Source: Synergistaceae bacterium
GTDB taxonomy: Bacteria; Synergistota; Synergistia; Synergistales; Aminobacteriaceae
Direction of reading: 5' to 3'
NCBI GenBank assembly: GCA_009778055.1
Contig: WRKN01000001.1
Span: 1 to 38,572 of the forward strand
DNA length: 38,572 bases
The notes below the pieces were generated by a model that worked only from the letters and a program-made list of their open reading frames with translations, ran no database searches and had not been told where the DNA came from. Of the stretch, positions 31,256 to 38,572 are shown in pieces. How positions within the stretch are numbered: the first letter of the stretch is position 1; each line of letters starts with the position of its first letter. The translations under genes were made by a program, and so were the position numbers.

Positions 31256-33236
31256 CAATGTTGCCTTTTTTAGCTTTGGCCGTCTGATACATATAGATGA
31301 CCGCAAGCAGGGTCAGCCCGGCAATATCCGACATTGTTCCCGGAATGAGGAGTCCCAGCGCGCCGACGAGCGCCAGTATACGAAAAAACCAGTTGATATT
31401 CGCTTTATAGTAGCCTATCGTACACATAGCGAGCAAGTAAACTCCGAGCAGCGCCGATATTACGGCTTGTATCATGTGTAAAGGCTCAGCGTCGACAAAG
31501 AGAAGGATGGGGTCATATACATAAATGTATGGAACCAGAAAACCCGCCAGGGCCAGCTTAAACGCGACGACTCCCGACTTCATAGGATCCGAGCCGGCGA
31601 TTCCCGCTCCCGCGTACGCCGCCAGCGCGACGGGTGGAGTCAAGTCCGCCGAGATGCCGAAGTAAAAGACGAACATGTAGGCCGCGATAGCGGGAACTTG
31701 CGCGGGGCCTTCAATTCGCATGATGGCCGGGGCGGCCATGGTGCTGGTGACAATGAAGTTGGCCGTCGTGGGCAAACCGGTTCCCAGAAGGATACTGGCG
31801 CACATGGTGAAAAAGAGCGTAAGCAGAAGGCTGCCCCCCGCGAGATCGACGATAGCGCCGGCGATGCGCAGCGCCAGACCTGTGAGGGTTCCCGTCCCTA
31901 CGACCATGCCAACGCAGGCGCAGGCGCAGGCCACCGCGAGAGCCCCCCGCGCGCCGGACTCGAAGGCCTCTGTCAGGCGTTTGGGCGTCAGGGCGGTTTC
32001 TTTGTTAAACCACGACAGGATGATGCTCGTCCATATGCCGGCGAATGCCGCCATAAGGGGCGTGTAACCGGCAAGCAGCAGATAGATGATGGCCGCCAGG
32101 GGAATCAGAAGGAAGCCTTTTTGTTTGAGAAGCGGCCAGATTTTCGGAAGCTGTTCACGCGGCAGTCCTTTGAGCGAGAGGCGGTTTGCCTCGAAATGAA
32201 CCTGAACCATAACGGCAAAGTAGTACAAAAGCGCCGGGATGATGGCGGCTATAGCCACTTCGATATAAGGCACTCCAAGAAACTGCGCCATGATGAACGC
32301 CCCCGCCCCCATCACCGGCGGCATGATTTGCCCTCCGGTCGAGGCCACCGCTTCGACGGCCGCGGCAAAATGAGGTTTATAACCGACACTCTTCATGAGA
32401 GGAATCGTGAACATTCCCGTTGTGCAGACATTGGCGACGGACGAACCGGATACTGTTCCCATCAGGCCGCTGGAGATCACCGCGACCTTTGCCGGGCCGC
32501 CCGTGGACCAGCCCGCCAGAGCCATCGAAAGGTCTATGACAAAGCGTCCCATACCGGTTTTTTCGAGCACGCTGCCGAACAGGATGAACATAAAGACAAA
32601 CGTCGAGGAGACCTCGAGCGGAGTGCCGAAAATGCCCTCTGTTCCGAGGTACATGTGGTTTACGATGCGAGGGACGCTGAAACCCCTGTGAATTAGCGCG
32701 GCGGGCATGAGCCTGCCGAAGTAGCAATAGAGCAGCGCTATCACGGCGAGACATGGCAGGATGGGATTCGATACCCGCCTCGTCGCCTCCAGCAGAGCGG
32801 CTATGAGTATAAAGCCCATGACGATATCCACCCTTGTCGGCAGTCCGGAACGCGTCATGGCGATGGTGTCCAGTTCCAGATACAAATACAGCAGCGGAAC
32901 GGCTGCGATTACCGCTAAAATGAAGTCGTAAACCGGGATTTTTGCTTTTTTGGGCATTCCGGGCTTTATTGGATACAGCAGAAAAACGATAACCAGGACA
33001 AGCCCCAGGTGAACCGCTCCCTGTTTCTGCGCGGGTAAAAGCCCCATCCCGGCAGTGTAGAAGTGGAAACACGAAAGCGCCACGCACAAAACCGTGATCA
33101 AGGTTAACTGCCATCCCGGCGGCGTTCGGAAGCGGGCCTCGGAGTCATACTTCCGCATCAGCCCGTCAAAATCAATGCCTTTGTTCTGTGCTGCCGAGGT
33201 GTCTGTGTCGGGCGCCGTACTTGGATTTTCATTCAT
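31245..33236 (-). CDS. TRAP transporter fused 4TM/12TM permease (TAXI type)
   Basis: Inner-membrane secondary transporter component joining the small (DctQ-like) and large (DctM-like) subunits in one 663-residue chain of about 16-18 helices. Landmarks are the cytoplasmic N-terminus, PTRVDIVMGFILIAALLEAT, SGLMGTVSGSSVANVCTTGMFTIPLMK (substrate and ion-binding hairpin), ASTGGQIMPPVMGAGAFIMA and LGTGLPTTANFIV (second hairpin), all diagnostic of the fused TAXI permease. GGGGGAG precedes the ATG. It is the first gene of the operon, before the TAXI receptor, DUF1850 gene and membrane protein; many loci have the receptor first. Confidence 0.94.
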   Translation of the reverse strand: MNENPSTAPDTDTSAAQNKGIDFDGLMRKYDSEARFRTPPGWQLTLITVLCVALSCFHFYTAGMGLLPAQKQGAVHLGLVLVIVFLLYPIKPGMPKKAKIPVYDFILAVIAAVPLLYLYLELDTIAMTRSGLPTRVDIVMGFILIAALLEATRRVSNPILPCLAVIALLYCYFGRLMPAALIHRGFSVPRIVNHMYLGTEGIFGTPLEVSSTFVFMFILFGSVLEKTGMGRFVIDLSMALAGWSTGGPAKVAVISSGLMGTVSGSSVANVCTTGMFTIPLMKSVGYKPHFAAAVEAVASTGGQIMPPVMGAGAFIMAQFLGVPYIEVAIAAIIPALLYYFAVMVQVHFEANRLSLKGLPREQLPKIWPLLKQKGFLLIPLAAIIYLLLAGYTPLMAAFAGIWTSIILSWFNKETALTPKRLTEAFESGARGALAVACACACVGMVVGTGTLTGLALRIAGAIVDLAGGSLLLTLFFTMCASILLGTGLPTTANFIVTSTMAAPAIMRIEGPAQVPAIAAYMFVFYFGISADLTPPVALAAYAGAGIAGSDPMKSGVVAFKLALAGFLVPYIYVYDPILLFVDAEPLHMIQAVISALLGVYLLAMCTIGYYKANINWFFRILALVGALGLLIPGTMSDIAGLTLLAVIYMYQTAKAKKGNIADA

Positions 33237-33330
33237 TGTATGTATCTCCCCCTCTTTTCTTCAATATAACATACCACACAGGCCGGTTCTTGAAAACGAT
33301 TTTCTTTGGAAGGACATCGGCGGAGTCAGT

Positions 33331-33358
33331 TTGACATAGCTTTTTTTTATGGTATTCT
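33331..33358 (+). promoter_or_regulatory. tRNA-Arg promoter
   Basis: The -35 box TTGACA (33331-33336) is perfect; after 16 bases comes TATTCT (33353-33358). Transcription would start about 18 bases before the mature tRNA. Confidence 0.7.
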
Positions 33359-33382
33359 CTTGAAAGATTAATGGTATATTAA

Positions 33383-33458
33383 GGGCTTGTAGCTCAGCGG
33401 ATAGAGCGACGGCCTCCTAAGCCGTAGGTCGGCGGTTCGAGTCCGCCCAAGCTCGCCA
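33383..33458 (+). tRNA. tRNA-Arg, anticodon CCU
   Basis: A 76-nt cloverleaf. The acceptor stem GGGCTTG pairs with CAAGCTC (one G-T pair); the D-arm contains AGCTCAGCGGATAGAGC; the anticodon stem ACGGC/GCCGT encloses CTCCTAA, giving anticodon CCT for AGG; the T-arm carries GGTTCGAGTCC. CCA is encoded. It stands alone and has its own promoter and terminator. Confidence 0.95.
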
Positions 33459-33490
33459 AACTTTAAAACTCCCTCTCACCTCCTAACACC

Positions 33491-33518
33491 AAAAACCCGC
33501 TCTACAGCGGGATTTTTG
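33491..33518 (+). terminator. Intrinsic terminator after tRNA-Arg
   Basis: Stem CCCGCT / AGCGGG with loop CTAC, preceded by AAAAA and followed by ATTTTTG; 33 bases after the tRNA CCA end. Confidence 0.8.
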
Positions 33519-33624
33519 CTTTCCGGGAGCACCTGCTGACACCCTCTGAACCCCTCTATACTCTTGCGTTACTTCATATTCACCTGTTCAACCGCAAATA
33601 ACGCGGCTGACGCAGAAAAGGAAT

Positions 33625-34119
33625 CTACAATACCTTTTCAAATACCATGTAGGGATAATCTTGGCTTCCCAGAGTGGTTTTTGCTTCAACGAACATATCT
33701 ACAAAACCGTGCATTTTATAAAACTTTATTGCTCTTTCGTTATCTTTCAAAACATCAATTGTACATTTAGTGAACCCTTTATTCTGAATTTCCTTCTCAA
33801 TCTCACTGTAAAAGATGTGTCCTAATCCTTTACCGATTTTTTCCGGCAATAGATAAAGAGAAATCATATGGGTTTCGTTTTCTTGTTCTGATTTGCCTAA
33901 AATAGATGCTCCGACTATTTCTTGTTTTTCTTGTAACACCATAGCGAAAACAGAGTCACCGTTTAACGCCGTAGCTAAAAAATCAACCCAGTGGTCATTA
34001 CTGAGCGAATCAAGGTAATCGTCATCGACAATTCCTCGATACGCCGTTTTCCAACTTGCGGCCAATACATAGCTTATTTTCTCGATGTCCTCTGTGTGAG
34101 CTAATCGTACACTTATCAT
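33625..34119 (-). CDS. GNAT-family N-acetyltransferase
   Basis: A 164-residue acetyl-CoA-dependent acetyltransferase. Strand beta-4 reads ISLYLLPEKIGKGLGHIFYSEIEKEI, including the acetyl-CoA pyrophosphate loop (here K-I-G-K-G-L-G), followed by NERAIKFYKMHGF, the usual last motif. The ATG at 34119 (with GGAAG upstream) gives the standard N-terminus MISVRLAHTEDIEKI; the longer open frame (to 34233) looks non-coding. It lies in an AT-richer stretch and is divergent from a WYL regulator gene. The substrate cannot be inferred. Confidence 0.85.
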   Translation of the reverse strand: MISVRLAHTEDIEKISYVLAASWKTAYRGIVDDDYLDSLSNDHWVDFLATALNGDSVFAMVLQEKQEIVGASILGKSEQENETHMISLYLLPEKIGKGLGHIFYSEIEKEIQNKGFTKCTIDVLKDNERAIKFYKMHGFVDMFVEAKTTLGSQDYPYMVFEKVL

Positions 34120-34323
34120 CAGTTTCTTCCGGCTTATCACGATTTTCAGGGTGAACAAGTTTGAAACACCTGATACGCGTTGTAAACGCAACAAACGGCG
34201 ATACGGATACGTAGCGCATGACCAGTATACCAAATCCTGCCCGATGATTTACCCCCTTGACAATGTTACTCTGGGTATCTATGGTGTGCATGATGTTTAC
34301 TATCATAATATTGGTACTAAAAA

Positions 34324-35226
34324 ATGAAACTTGACCGATTGCTCGGCATCCTTACCCTCCTAATTCAAAAAGACCGCGTTACCGCTCCCGAATTAGCTGA
34401 AAAATTCGAGGTCAGCCGCCGCACAATCGGGCGCGACATCGACGCGCTTTGTATGGCTGGAATCCCCGTTGTAACCCATCAGGGAAGCGGCGGCGGTATT
34501 TCGATTGCCGAGGGTTTCAAGTTGGATAAAAGCGTTCTGACTACAGATGAGCTGGCCGGCATTATCGCCGCGTTGAAAGGAATCGGCAGCGTGTCGGAGC
34601 AGTCGAATGTCGAGCGCACCTTGGACAAACTTCACGCCAAATCCGACGCGGTTATTTCCATGCGCGAGCCTGTTATTATCGACCTTGCTTCGCATTACAA
34701 AGGACAGCTTACCGAAAAAATAGAACAGATAAAGCGCGCCGTTCTCGAAGGACGGCTTATTGAATTTGATTATTTCTACGAAAAAGGTCAGTCCCGCCGC
34801 CGCGTTGAACCGTATTTCGTTATTTTCCAATGGGCGGCGTGGTATGTGTTCGGGTTTTGCTTGGAGCGGCAGGATTGGAGAATGTTCAAACTGACGCGCC
34901 TGTGGAATTTGCGCTCATGTGACGAGTGTTATATACCTCGCGAAATCCCGCCGGACAAGCGGGATTTTAACGCGTGTTTCACCGGCGATATAAAGCTGAC
35001 GGCGTTATTTGACCCATCTGTAAAATATCAGCTTATTGAAACATATGGACTTGATTGTTATACCGAAACAGACGACGGGCTTTGTCTGGAAATCGGGTTT
35101 ACCAATCGCGATTATTTGATAAATTGGCTGCTTGGTTTCGGCGGCAAAGTTAAGGTGCTGGAGCCGCAGGACATTGCGGAAGACATTAAAAAAGCCGCCG
35201 AGAAAATTTTATCGCGTTACCAATAA
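34324..35226 (+). CDS. HTH/WYL-domain transcriptional regulator (YafY-like)
   Basis: A 300-residue DNA-binding protein. Residues 1-55 form an HTH_11 winged helix (LDRLLGILTLLIQKDRVTAP, then ELAEKFEVSRRTIGRDIDAL and a G-S-G-G-G-I wing). Residues about 140-220 form a WYL domain (LIEFDYFYEKGQSRRRVEPY, then WYVFGFCLERQDWRMFKLTRL), which often senses nucleic acid or other ligands; the C-terminus has the WCX extension. WYL regulators control, among others, defence and stress genes, but the target is not evident. It has no co-oriented operon partner of known function. Confidence 0.9.
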   Translation: MKLDRLLGILTLLIQKDRVTAPELAEKFEVSRRTIGRDIDALCMAGIPVVTHQGSGGGISIAEGFKLDKSVLTTDELAGIIAALKGIGSVSEQSNVERTLDKLHAKSDAVISMREPVIIDLASHYKGQLTEKIEQIKRAVLEGRLIEFDYFYEKGQSRRRVEPYFVIFQWAAWYVFGFCLERQDWRMFKLTRLWNLRSCDECYIPREIPPDKRDFNACFTGDIKLTALFDPSVKYQLIETYGLDCYTETDDGLCLEIGFTNRDYLINWLLGFGGKVKVLEPQDIAEDIKKAAEKILSRYQ

Positions 35227-35302
35227 CTCAACTACCACCGGCTAAAGCCTTGGAGATATTTCGTTTGAAGATTTTCAGGGATTTTGTTATGACCGGTACG
35301 GT

Positions 35303-35494
35303 ATGCCTATTTCAAAAAACCAATATGATCTTCTTTTCAAAGCAAGTGGGTCCAGAGAACATTTTGACAAACTGCTTCGGGAAATGTTGGGAAACTGGGA
35401 AAACGGTAAAAATATTACAGATCAGCAAAAAGATTTTATACATCGGTATGCCGGCGATACGTCTTATTCCACGTATGCGCGTTTCGGTAAATAA
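35303..35494 (+). CDS. Possible small protein or remnant (63 aa)
   Basis: The frame MPISKNQYDLLFKASGSREH continues into a helical, charged sequence ending ARFGK. The same frame is open, without ATG or GTG, back to about 35247 and reads coherently there too (SLGDISFEDFQGFCYDRY), which suggests the 3' part of a longer, partly lost gene. No clear ribosome binding site. It lies between the WYL regulator gene and the 3' end of glmS. The family is not recognised. Confidence 0.4.
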   Translation: MPISKNQYDLLFKASGSREHFDKLLREMLGNWENGKNITDQQKDFIHRYAGDTSYSTYARFGK

Positions 35495-35517
35495 ATTTGA
35501 CGGGGCCGCGAGCCCGG

Positions 35518-37338
35518 CTACTCCACCGTGACGCTCTTTGCCAGGTTGCGGGGTTTGTCGATATCCAATCCTTTATTGGCGGCCACGAAATACGCGAATA
35601 GCTGCAGCGCGACAACCGACAGCGAAGGCGAAAACAGCTCGTTTGTTTCCGGCAGTTCTATAACCGAAAGCTTTTTGTCAGTTTCATTCGCCCCGGCGGC
35701 CGGGCAGTTTCCTATCAGAAGCACCTTCGCGCCGCGGCTTATGACCTGCTCCACGTTGCTCATTATCTTGTCGTATAAGCGCTTGCAGTTGGAAATTGCC
35801 ACGACCAGCGTATTCTCTTCGATAAGGGAGATTGTTCCGTGCTTCAGCTCGCCGCCCGCGTATGCCTCGGAGTGGATGTAGGATATCTCTTTGAGCTTCA
35901 GGGAACCCTCGAGCGCGATGGCGTAATCAATGTTCCTGCCGATGAAAAAGATACTTTTACAGCCGACGCACGTGGACGCGTATTGCTGAATGAGGTCAAC
36001 CTGTTTCAGTATATCGTTTGCCTTTTCGGGCAGAGCCTTGATTTGCGCCAGCAGTTCGCGCTCCGCTTCCGGCGATAGTTTTTTTAGTTGAACGGCAAAG
36101 CGTATGGCCAGGATATACAGCAACACAAGCTGCGCGGAAAACGCCTTTGTCGTGGCGACGGCTATCTCGGGTCCGGCGGCTGTATATACGCAGAAATCCG
36201 ATTCCTTCGCGATAGTGCTGCCTATCACGTTTACTACGGACAGGGTGGCCGCCCCTTTGGATTTTGCTTCCCGCATGGCGGCGATGGTGTCCGCCGTTTC
36301 GCCGCTCTGGCTGACCAGAATGACCAGCGTTTTATCGTCTACGACGGCGTCTTTGTACCGGAACTCACTGGCAAGCTCCACCTCAACCGTAATCCCGCAT
36401 AACCTTTCAAAGACGTTTTTCGCGACGACTCCGGCGTTGTACGCGGAACCGCAGGCGGTGATTACCAATTTGTTGAACCTTGTGAAATCAAGGCTGTCGA
36501 TAATGGGTTTATTGTCTCCGGTATTTGCCGCGGACTGGAACGTGTCCTGCAGGACTTTGGGCTGTTCCATGATTTCCTTCAGCATGAAATGCGGGTAACC
36601 GCCTTTTTCCGCGCTGTCAAAACTCCATGTGATCGTCTCCGGCGTTTTTTGAATCGGCTCGTTGTCAAGGTTGAAAAACTGCACGGACCCTTTCCGCAGC
36701 ACGGCGATTTCCTTGTCGTTCGGATAATGGACCTGGTTCGTGTGCTTCAGCACGGCCGGGACGTCGGATGCTATGAACTGCCCGTGATCGGACACGCCGA
36801 TAATCAAGGGGTTGTCTTTTTTGATCGCGATAAGGGCGTCCGGTTCGTCAATGCACATGATTCCGAGGGCATACGAGCCTTCCAGCCTGTTTACTACCTT
36901 TATAACTGTCTCCATGATGTCCCCTTTGTAGTAGTATTCCGTAAGCTGGGCTATGACCTCGCTGTCTGTTTCCGATGTGAATTTGATCCCCCCGGCCTCC
37001 AGTTTTTCGCGCAGTTGCTTATAATTTTCAATGATCCCGTTATGGACGACCGCTATCTTGTTTTGATGGCCCAGGTGGGGATGTGAATTTTCGTTTGACG
37101 GTTCCCCGTGGGTGGCCCATCTTGTATGCCCGATGCCTGCAAAGCCTTTTATGGGGTTTTGCTCTATTTCACTTTCCAGCGCCTGCAATCTGCCTTTTCT
37201 TTTTACCACTTCAAAGCCGCCGCCCGAATAGACGGCAAGCCCCGCAGAGTCATAGCCTCTGTATTCCAGTTTTTTCAGGCCGTCAACAATGATGGGGACA
37301 GCATTTTCGCTGCCTATATAGCCAATAATGCCGCACAT
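35518..37338 (-). CDS. glmS: Glutamine--fructose-6-phosphate aminotransferase (isomerising)
   Basis: First enzyme of UDP-GlcNAc synthesis for peptidoglycan and lipopolysaccharide: fructose-6-phosphate plus glutamine to glucosamine-6-phosphate. 606 aa with N-terminal glutaminase (catalytic Cys2 in MCGIIGYIG, EYRGYDSAG, TRWATHG, HNGIIENY, TDSEVI) and two SIS isomerase domains (TACGSAYNAGVVAKNVFE, VSQSGETADT, KAFSAQLV, HTEAYAG-like SEAYAGGELKHG). The C-terminus PRNLAKSVTVE is the usual one. GAAAGGAA precedes the ATG. The leader holds a three-copy motif; I saw no glmS ribozyme core. Divergent from a LysR regulator gene. Confidence 0.97.
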   Translation of the reverse strand: MCGIIGYIGSENAVPIIVDGLKKLEYRGYDSAGLAVYSGGGFEVVKRKGRLQALESEIEQNPIKGFAGIGHTRWATHGEPSNENSHPHLGHQNKIAVVHNGIIENYKQLREKLEAGGIKFTSETDSEVIAQLTEYYYKGDIMETVIKVVNRLEGSYALGIMCIDEPDALIAIKKDNPLIIGVSDHGQFIASDVPAVLKHTNQVHYPNDKEIAVLRKGSVQFFNLDNEPIQKTPETITWSFDSAEKGGYPHFMLKEIMEQPKVLQDTFQSAANTGDNKPIIDSLDFTRFNKLVITACGSAYNAGVVAKNVFERLCGITVEVELASEFRYKDAVVDDKTLVILVSQSGETADTIAAMREAKSKGAATLSVVNVIGSTIAKESDFCVYTAAGPEIAVATTKAFSAQLVLLYILAIRFAVQLKKLSPEAERELLAQIKALPEKANDILKQVDLIQQYASTCVGCKSIFFIGRNIDYAIALEGSLKLKEISYIHSEAYAGGELKHGTISLIEENTLVVAISNCKRLYDKIMSNVEQVISRGAKVLLIGNCPAAGANETDKKLSVIELPETNELFSPSLSVVALQLFAYFVAANKGLDIDKPRNLAKSVTVE

Positions 37339-37360
37339 AATTTCATTCCTTTCTTCAAAC

Positions 37361-37411
37361 GTTACAGTTCACATAAACCGTGGTTGCAATTTACACGATG
37401 TGAATTGTAAC
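37361..37411. promoter_or_regulatory. Three-copy 14-bp motif in the glmS leader
   Basis: GTTACAGTTCACAT at 37361-37374, GTTGCAATTTACAC at 37383-37396 (22 bases on, same orientation), and GTTACAATTCACAT in reverse orientation at 37411-37398. The outer copies form a 13-of-14 inverted repeat. They lie 23-73 bases before the glmS ATG, as expected for a repressor or activator site. Confidence 0.6.
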
Positions 37412-37437
37412 CACCGTATGGCGAAAAATTTCATTGC

Positions 37438-37465
37438 TTGACTTTTTTTATATTCACAGTATAAT
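37438..37465 (+). promoter_or_regulatory. Promoter of the LysR-type regulator gene
   Basis: The -35 box TTGACT (37438-37443) and perfect -10 box TATAAT (37460-37465) are separated by 16 bases. Confidence 0.65.
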
Positions 37466-37476
37466 AAGGTTGGCGC

Positions 37477-37502
37477 GATAAGTAAAATTAATGATACTTA
37501 TC
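37477..37502. promoter_or_regulatory. Inverted repeat before the LysR gene, candidate autoregulatory operator
   Basis: Perfect 8-bp arms GATAAGTA and TACTTATC around a 10-base AT-rich spacer. It lies downstream of the -10 box and 20 bases before the start codon, where binding could block the regulator's own transcription. LysR proteins often bind T-N11-A-type palindromes like this. Confidence 0.5.
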
Positions 37503-37521
37503 ATAACAATAAGGTGTGATG

Positions 37522-38421
37522 ATGTCAACGTATATTAACTTGGAATTGTATAGATTTTTTTGTGAAACGGCTAAAACCGGCAATGTAACGAAGGCCGCAG
37601 AAAGGCTTTATGTCTCGCAGTCCGCCGTTTCGCAGTCGATCATGCAGCTTGAGGACAAGCTCGGGTGCAAGCTTTTTAACCGCAACAAACGCGGCGTTCA
37701 ACTAACATCCGAAGGAGAGGTACTTTTTTCTTATGTGAGCAATGCGGTTTCATTAATTGAAAACGCGCAGGAAAAAATATCAAGGATGAAAAGCCTGCGC
37801 GACGGCGAAATAAAGATTGGCGCATCAGACACGGCGTGCAGCCTTTTTTTGTTGCCTTTTTTAAATAAATTCAATATGGAAAACCCCGATATCCATATTT
37901 CTGTCATAAACCGCACAAGCCGCGAGCTGATTAATCTTTTGAAAAACGGGACGGTTGATCTGTCTTTTATAACCCTGCCTCTTGATGAGGACGACGCTTT
38001 TGACATTACGCCTGTTATGCGGTTTCATGACTGCTTCGTCGCCGGGGCCAAATACGCGCATCTCGCGGATTCTCCGATCAGCCTCAGCGATCTGCAAAAA
38101 TATCCTTTGCTCATGTTGGACAAAAGCAGTAATTCCAGAAAACAAATAGATATCTTATTTCAAAACCGCGATCTGGAAATAAACCCCGCAATAGAATTGG
38201 AGAGCCTCGCGTTGCTTTCCGAATTCGCGAAAATGGGCCTTGGCATAGCGGTAACGATAAAAGAAGATGTGCAAAAAATGCTGGATAGCGGGGAGCTTTT
38301 TGAGTTGAGTTTTTTGGAGGCGCTGCCTATACGGGATCTCGGCATGGCGCAAATGACGAACCTTTCGCTGTCTTTCGCCGCGGAGGCTTTTAAAAAAGCC
38401 GTTTTGACGCAAATGAGGTGA
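37522..38421 (+). CDS. LysR-family transcriptional regulator
   Basis: About 299 residues. Residues 3-62 are the LysR HTH (LYRFFCETAKTGNVTKAAER, then LYVSQSAVSQSIMQLEDKLG and LFNRNKRGVQLT). Residues about 90-295 form the two-lobed ligand-binding domain (GEIKIGASDTACSLFLLPFL ... VDLSFITLPL ... LLSEFAKMGLGIAV). GTG, ATG, ATG occur in tandem (37516-37524); AAGG seven bases before the last ATG favours 37522. Divergent from glmS, so glmS and itself are possible targets. The ligand is unknown. About 150 bases of unassigned sequence follow to the window end. Confidence 0.9.
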   Translation: MSTYINLELYRFFCETAKTGNVTKAAERLYVSQSAVSQSIMQLEDKLGCKLFNRNKRGVQLTSEGEVLFSYVSNAVSLIENAQEKISRMKSLRDGEIKIGASDTACSLFLLPFLNKFNMENPDIHISVINRTSRELINLLKNGTVDLSFITLPLDEDDAFDITPVMRFHDCFVAGAKYAHLADSPISLSDLQKYPLLMLDKSSNSRKQIDILFQNRDLEINPAIELESLALLSEFAKMGLGIAVTIKEDVQKMLDSGELFELSFLEALPIRDLGMAQMTNLSLSFAAEAFKKAVLTQMR

Positions 38422-38572
38422 GTCGCGTCGCTCAGAACTCACGGCTTCGGCTGGCCATAGCAATGCCTGGGTAATGGAAAAACAAGGAATATAAAGCTGT
38501 ATATCCAAAGCTGCAAAAATGTAGTATACTATTTGTAGTTAATTCAGAATTTAGTATAACCTATTGAAGCTT

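Noticed and set aside
37339..37515. glmS ribozyme in the leader
   Set aside because: The leader is short (the regulator gene is divergent) and I find no ribozyme core; only a repeated protein-site-like motif is present.
38533..38560. Promoter at the window end (TTGTAG, 16 bases, TATAAC)
   Set aside because: The -35 box matches only three of six consensus bases and no gene is visible after it within the window.
1..38572. CRISPR arrays, rRNA genes, intact insertion sequences or integrases
   Set aside because: No regularly spaced repeats, rRNA sequence or transposase/integrase motifs were seen anywhere.

Overview
The window looks like a piece of a Gram-negative, lipopolysaccharide-bearing, flagellated anaerobe, most likely from the phylum Synergistota. 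That is inference from gene content: msbA and an lpxK fusion for lipid A, fliD, a BspA-type leucine-rich surface protein whose C-terminal 'GGSGC' plus hydrophobic segment resembles a Synergist-type sorting tail, a TAXI-type TRAP transporter with DUF1850, and a fused ispDF. Core genes are GC-rich; several accessory stretches (about 3.1-4.8 kb, 19.6-20.95 kb, 33.5-35.5 kb) are visibly more AT-rich.

Layout. 0-4.8 kb is an accessory block: a 1004-residue DEAH helicase carrying a HELLH metallopeptidase-like motif and Sel1 repeats (minus), an XRE-like protein, a 60-residue protein divergent from an XRE repressor across a perfect 24-bp palindrome, and a BRO-N antirepressor remnant with an in-frame TAG. 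A short direct repeat lies at both ends of its central part. 4.8-10.5 kb is an envelope run: lspA, then a secreted ankyrin protein, msbA and an lpxK/LpxB-like fusion joined by 4-base overlaps and closed by a terminator. 10.6-12.1 kb has two exported proteins. 12.3-14.5 kb is a ybaB-recR-ispDF operon, divergent from a long fliD (14.6-17.7 kb) that ends in a textbook terminator. 17.8-19.6 kb holds a 55-residue protein and a membrane-bound spermidine-synthase-like protein. An AbiEii-type nucleotidyltransferase and an unrecognised partner (19.6-20.95 kb) precede a thioesterase-trkA-trkH operon.

24.65-28.9 kb is the replication-origin region. A cluster of DnaA boxes, built from two diverged copies of an 86-bp unit set 123 bp apart, lies before dnaA; a second array of weaker CCACA motifs lies between dnaA and dnaN; recF follows. 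All three genes use non-ATG starts, and DnaN carries an extra acidic tail of about 45 residues.

28.97-33.2 kb is a TRAP-TAXI transport operon (fused permease, TAXI binding protein, DUF1850 protein, unrecognised membrane protein) with hairpins at both ends of the TAXI gene. Then come tRNA-Arg(CCU) with its own promoter and terminator, a GNAT acetyltransferase, a WYL-type regulator, a small ORF, and glmS divergent from a LysR regulator, with a three-copy motif in the glmS leader and an inverted repeat before the LysR gene.

The best leads for something undescribed are the helicase-peptidase-Sel1 protein with its switch-like neighbours, the AbiEii gene with a non-standard partner, the duplicated origin box cluster, the DnaN tail and the LpxK/LpxB-like fusion. 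All functional statements come from reading translated sequence; no database search was run.
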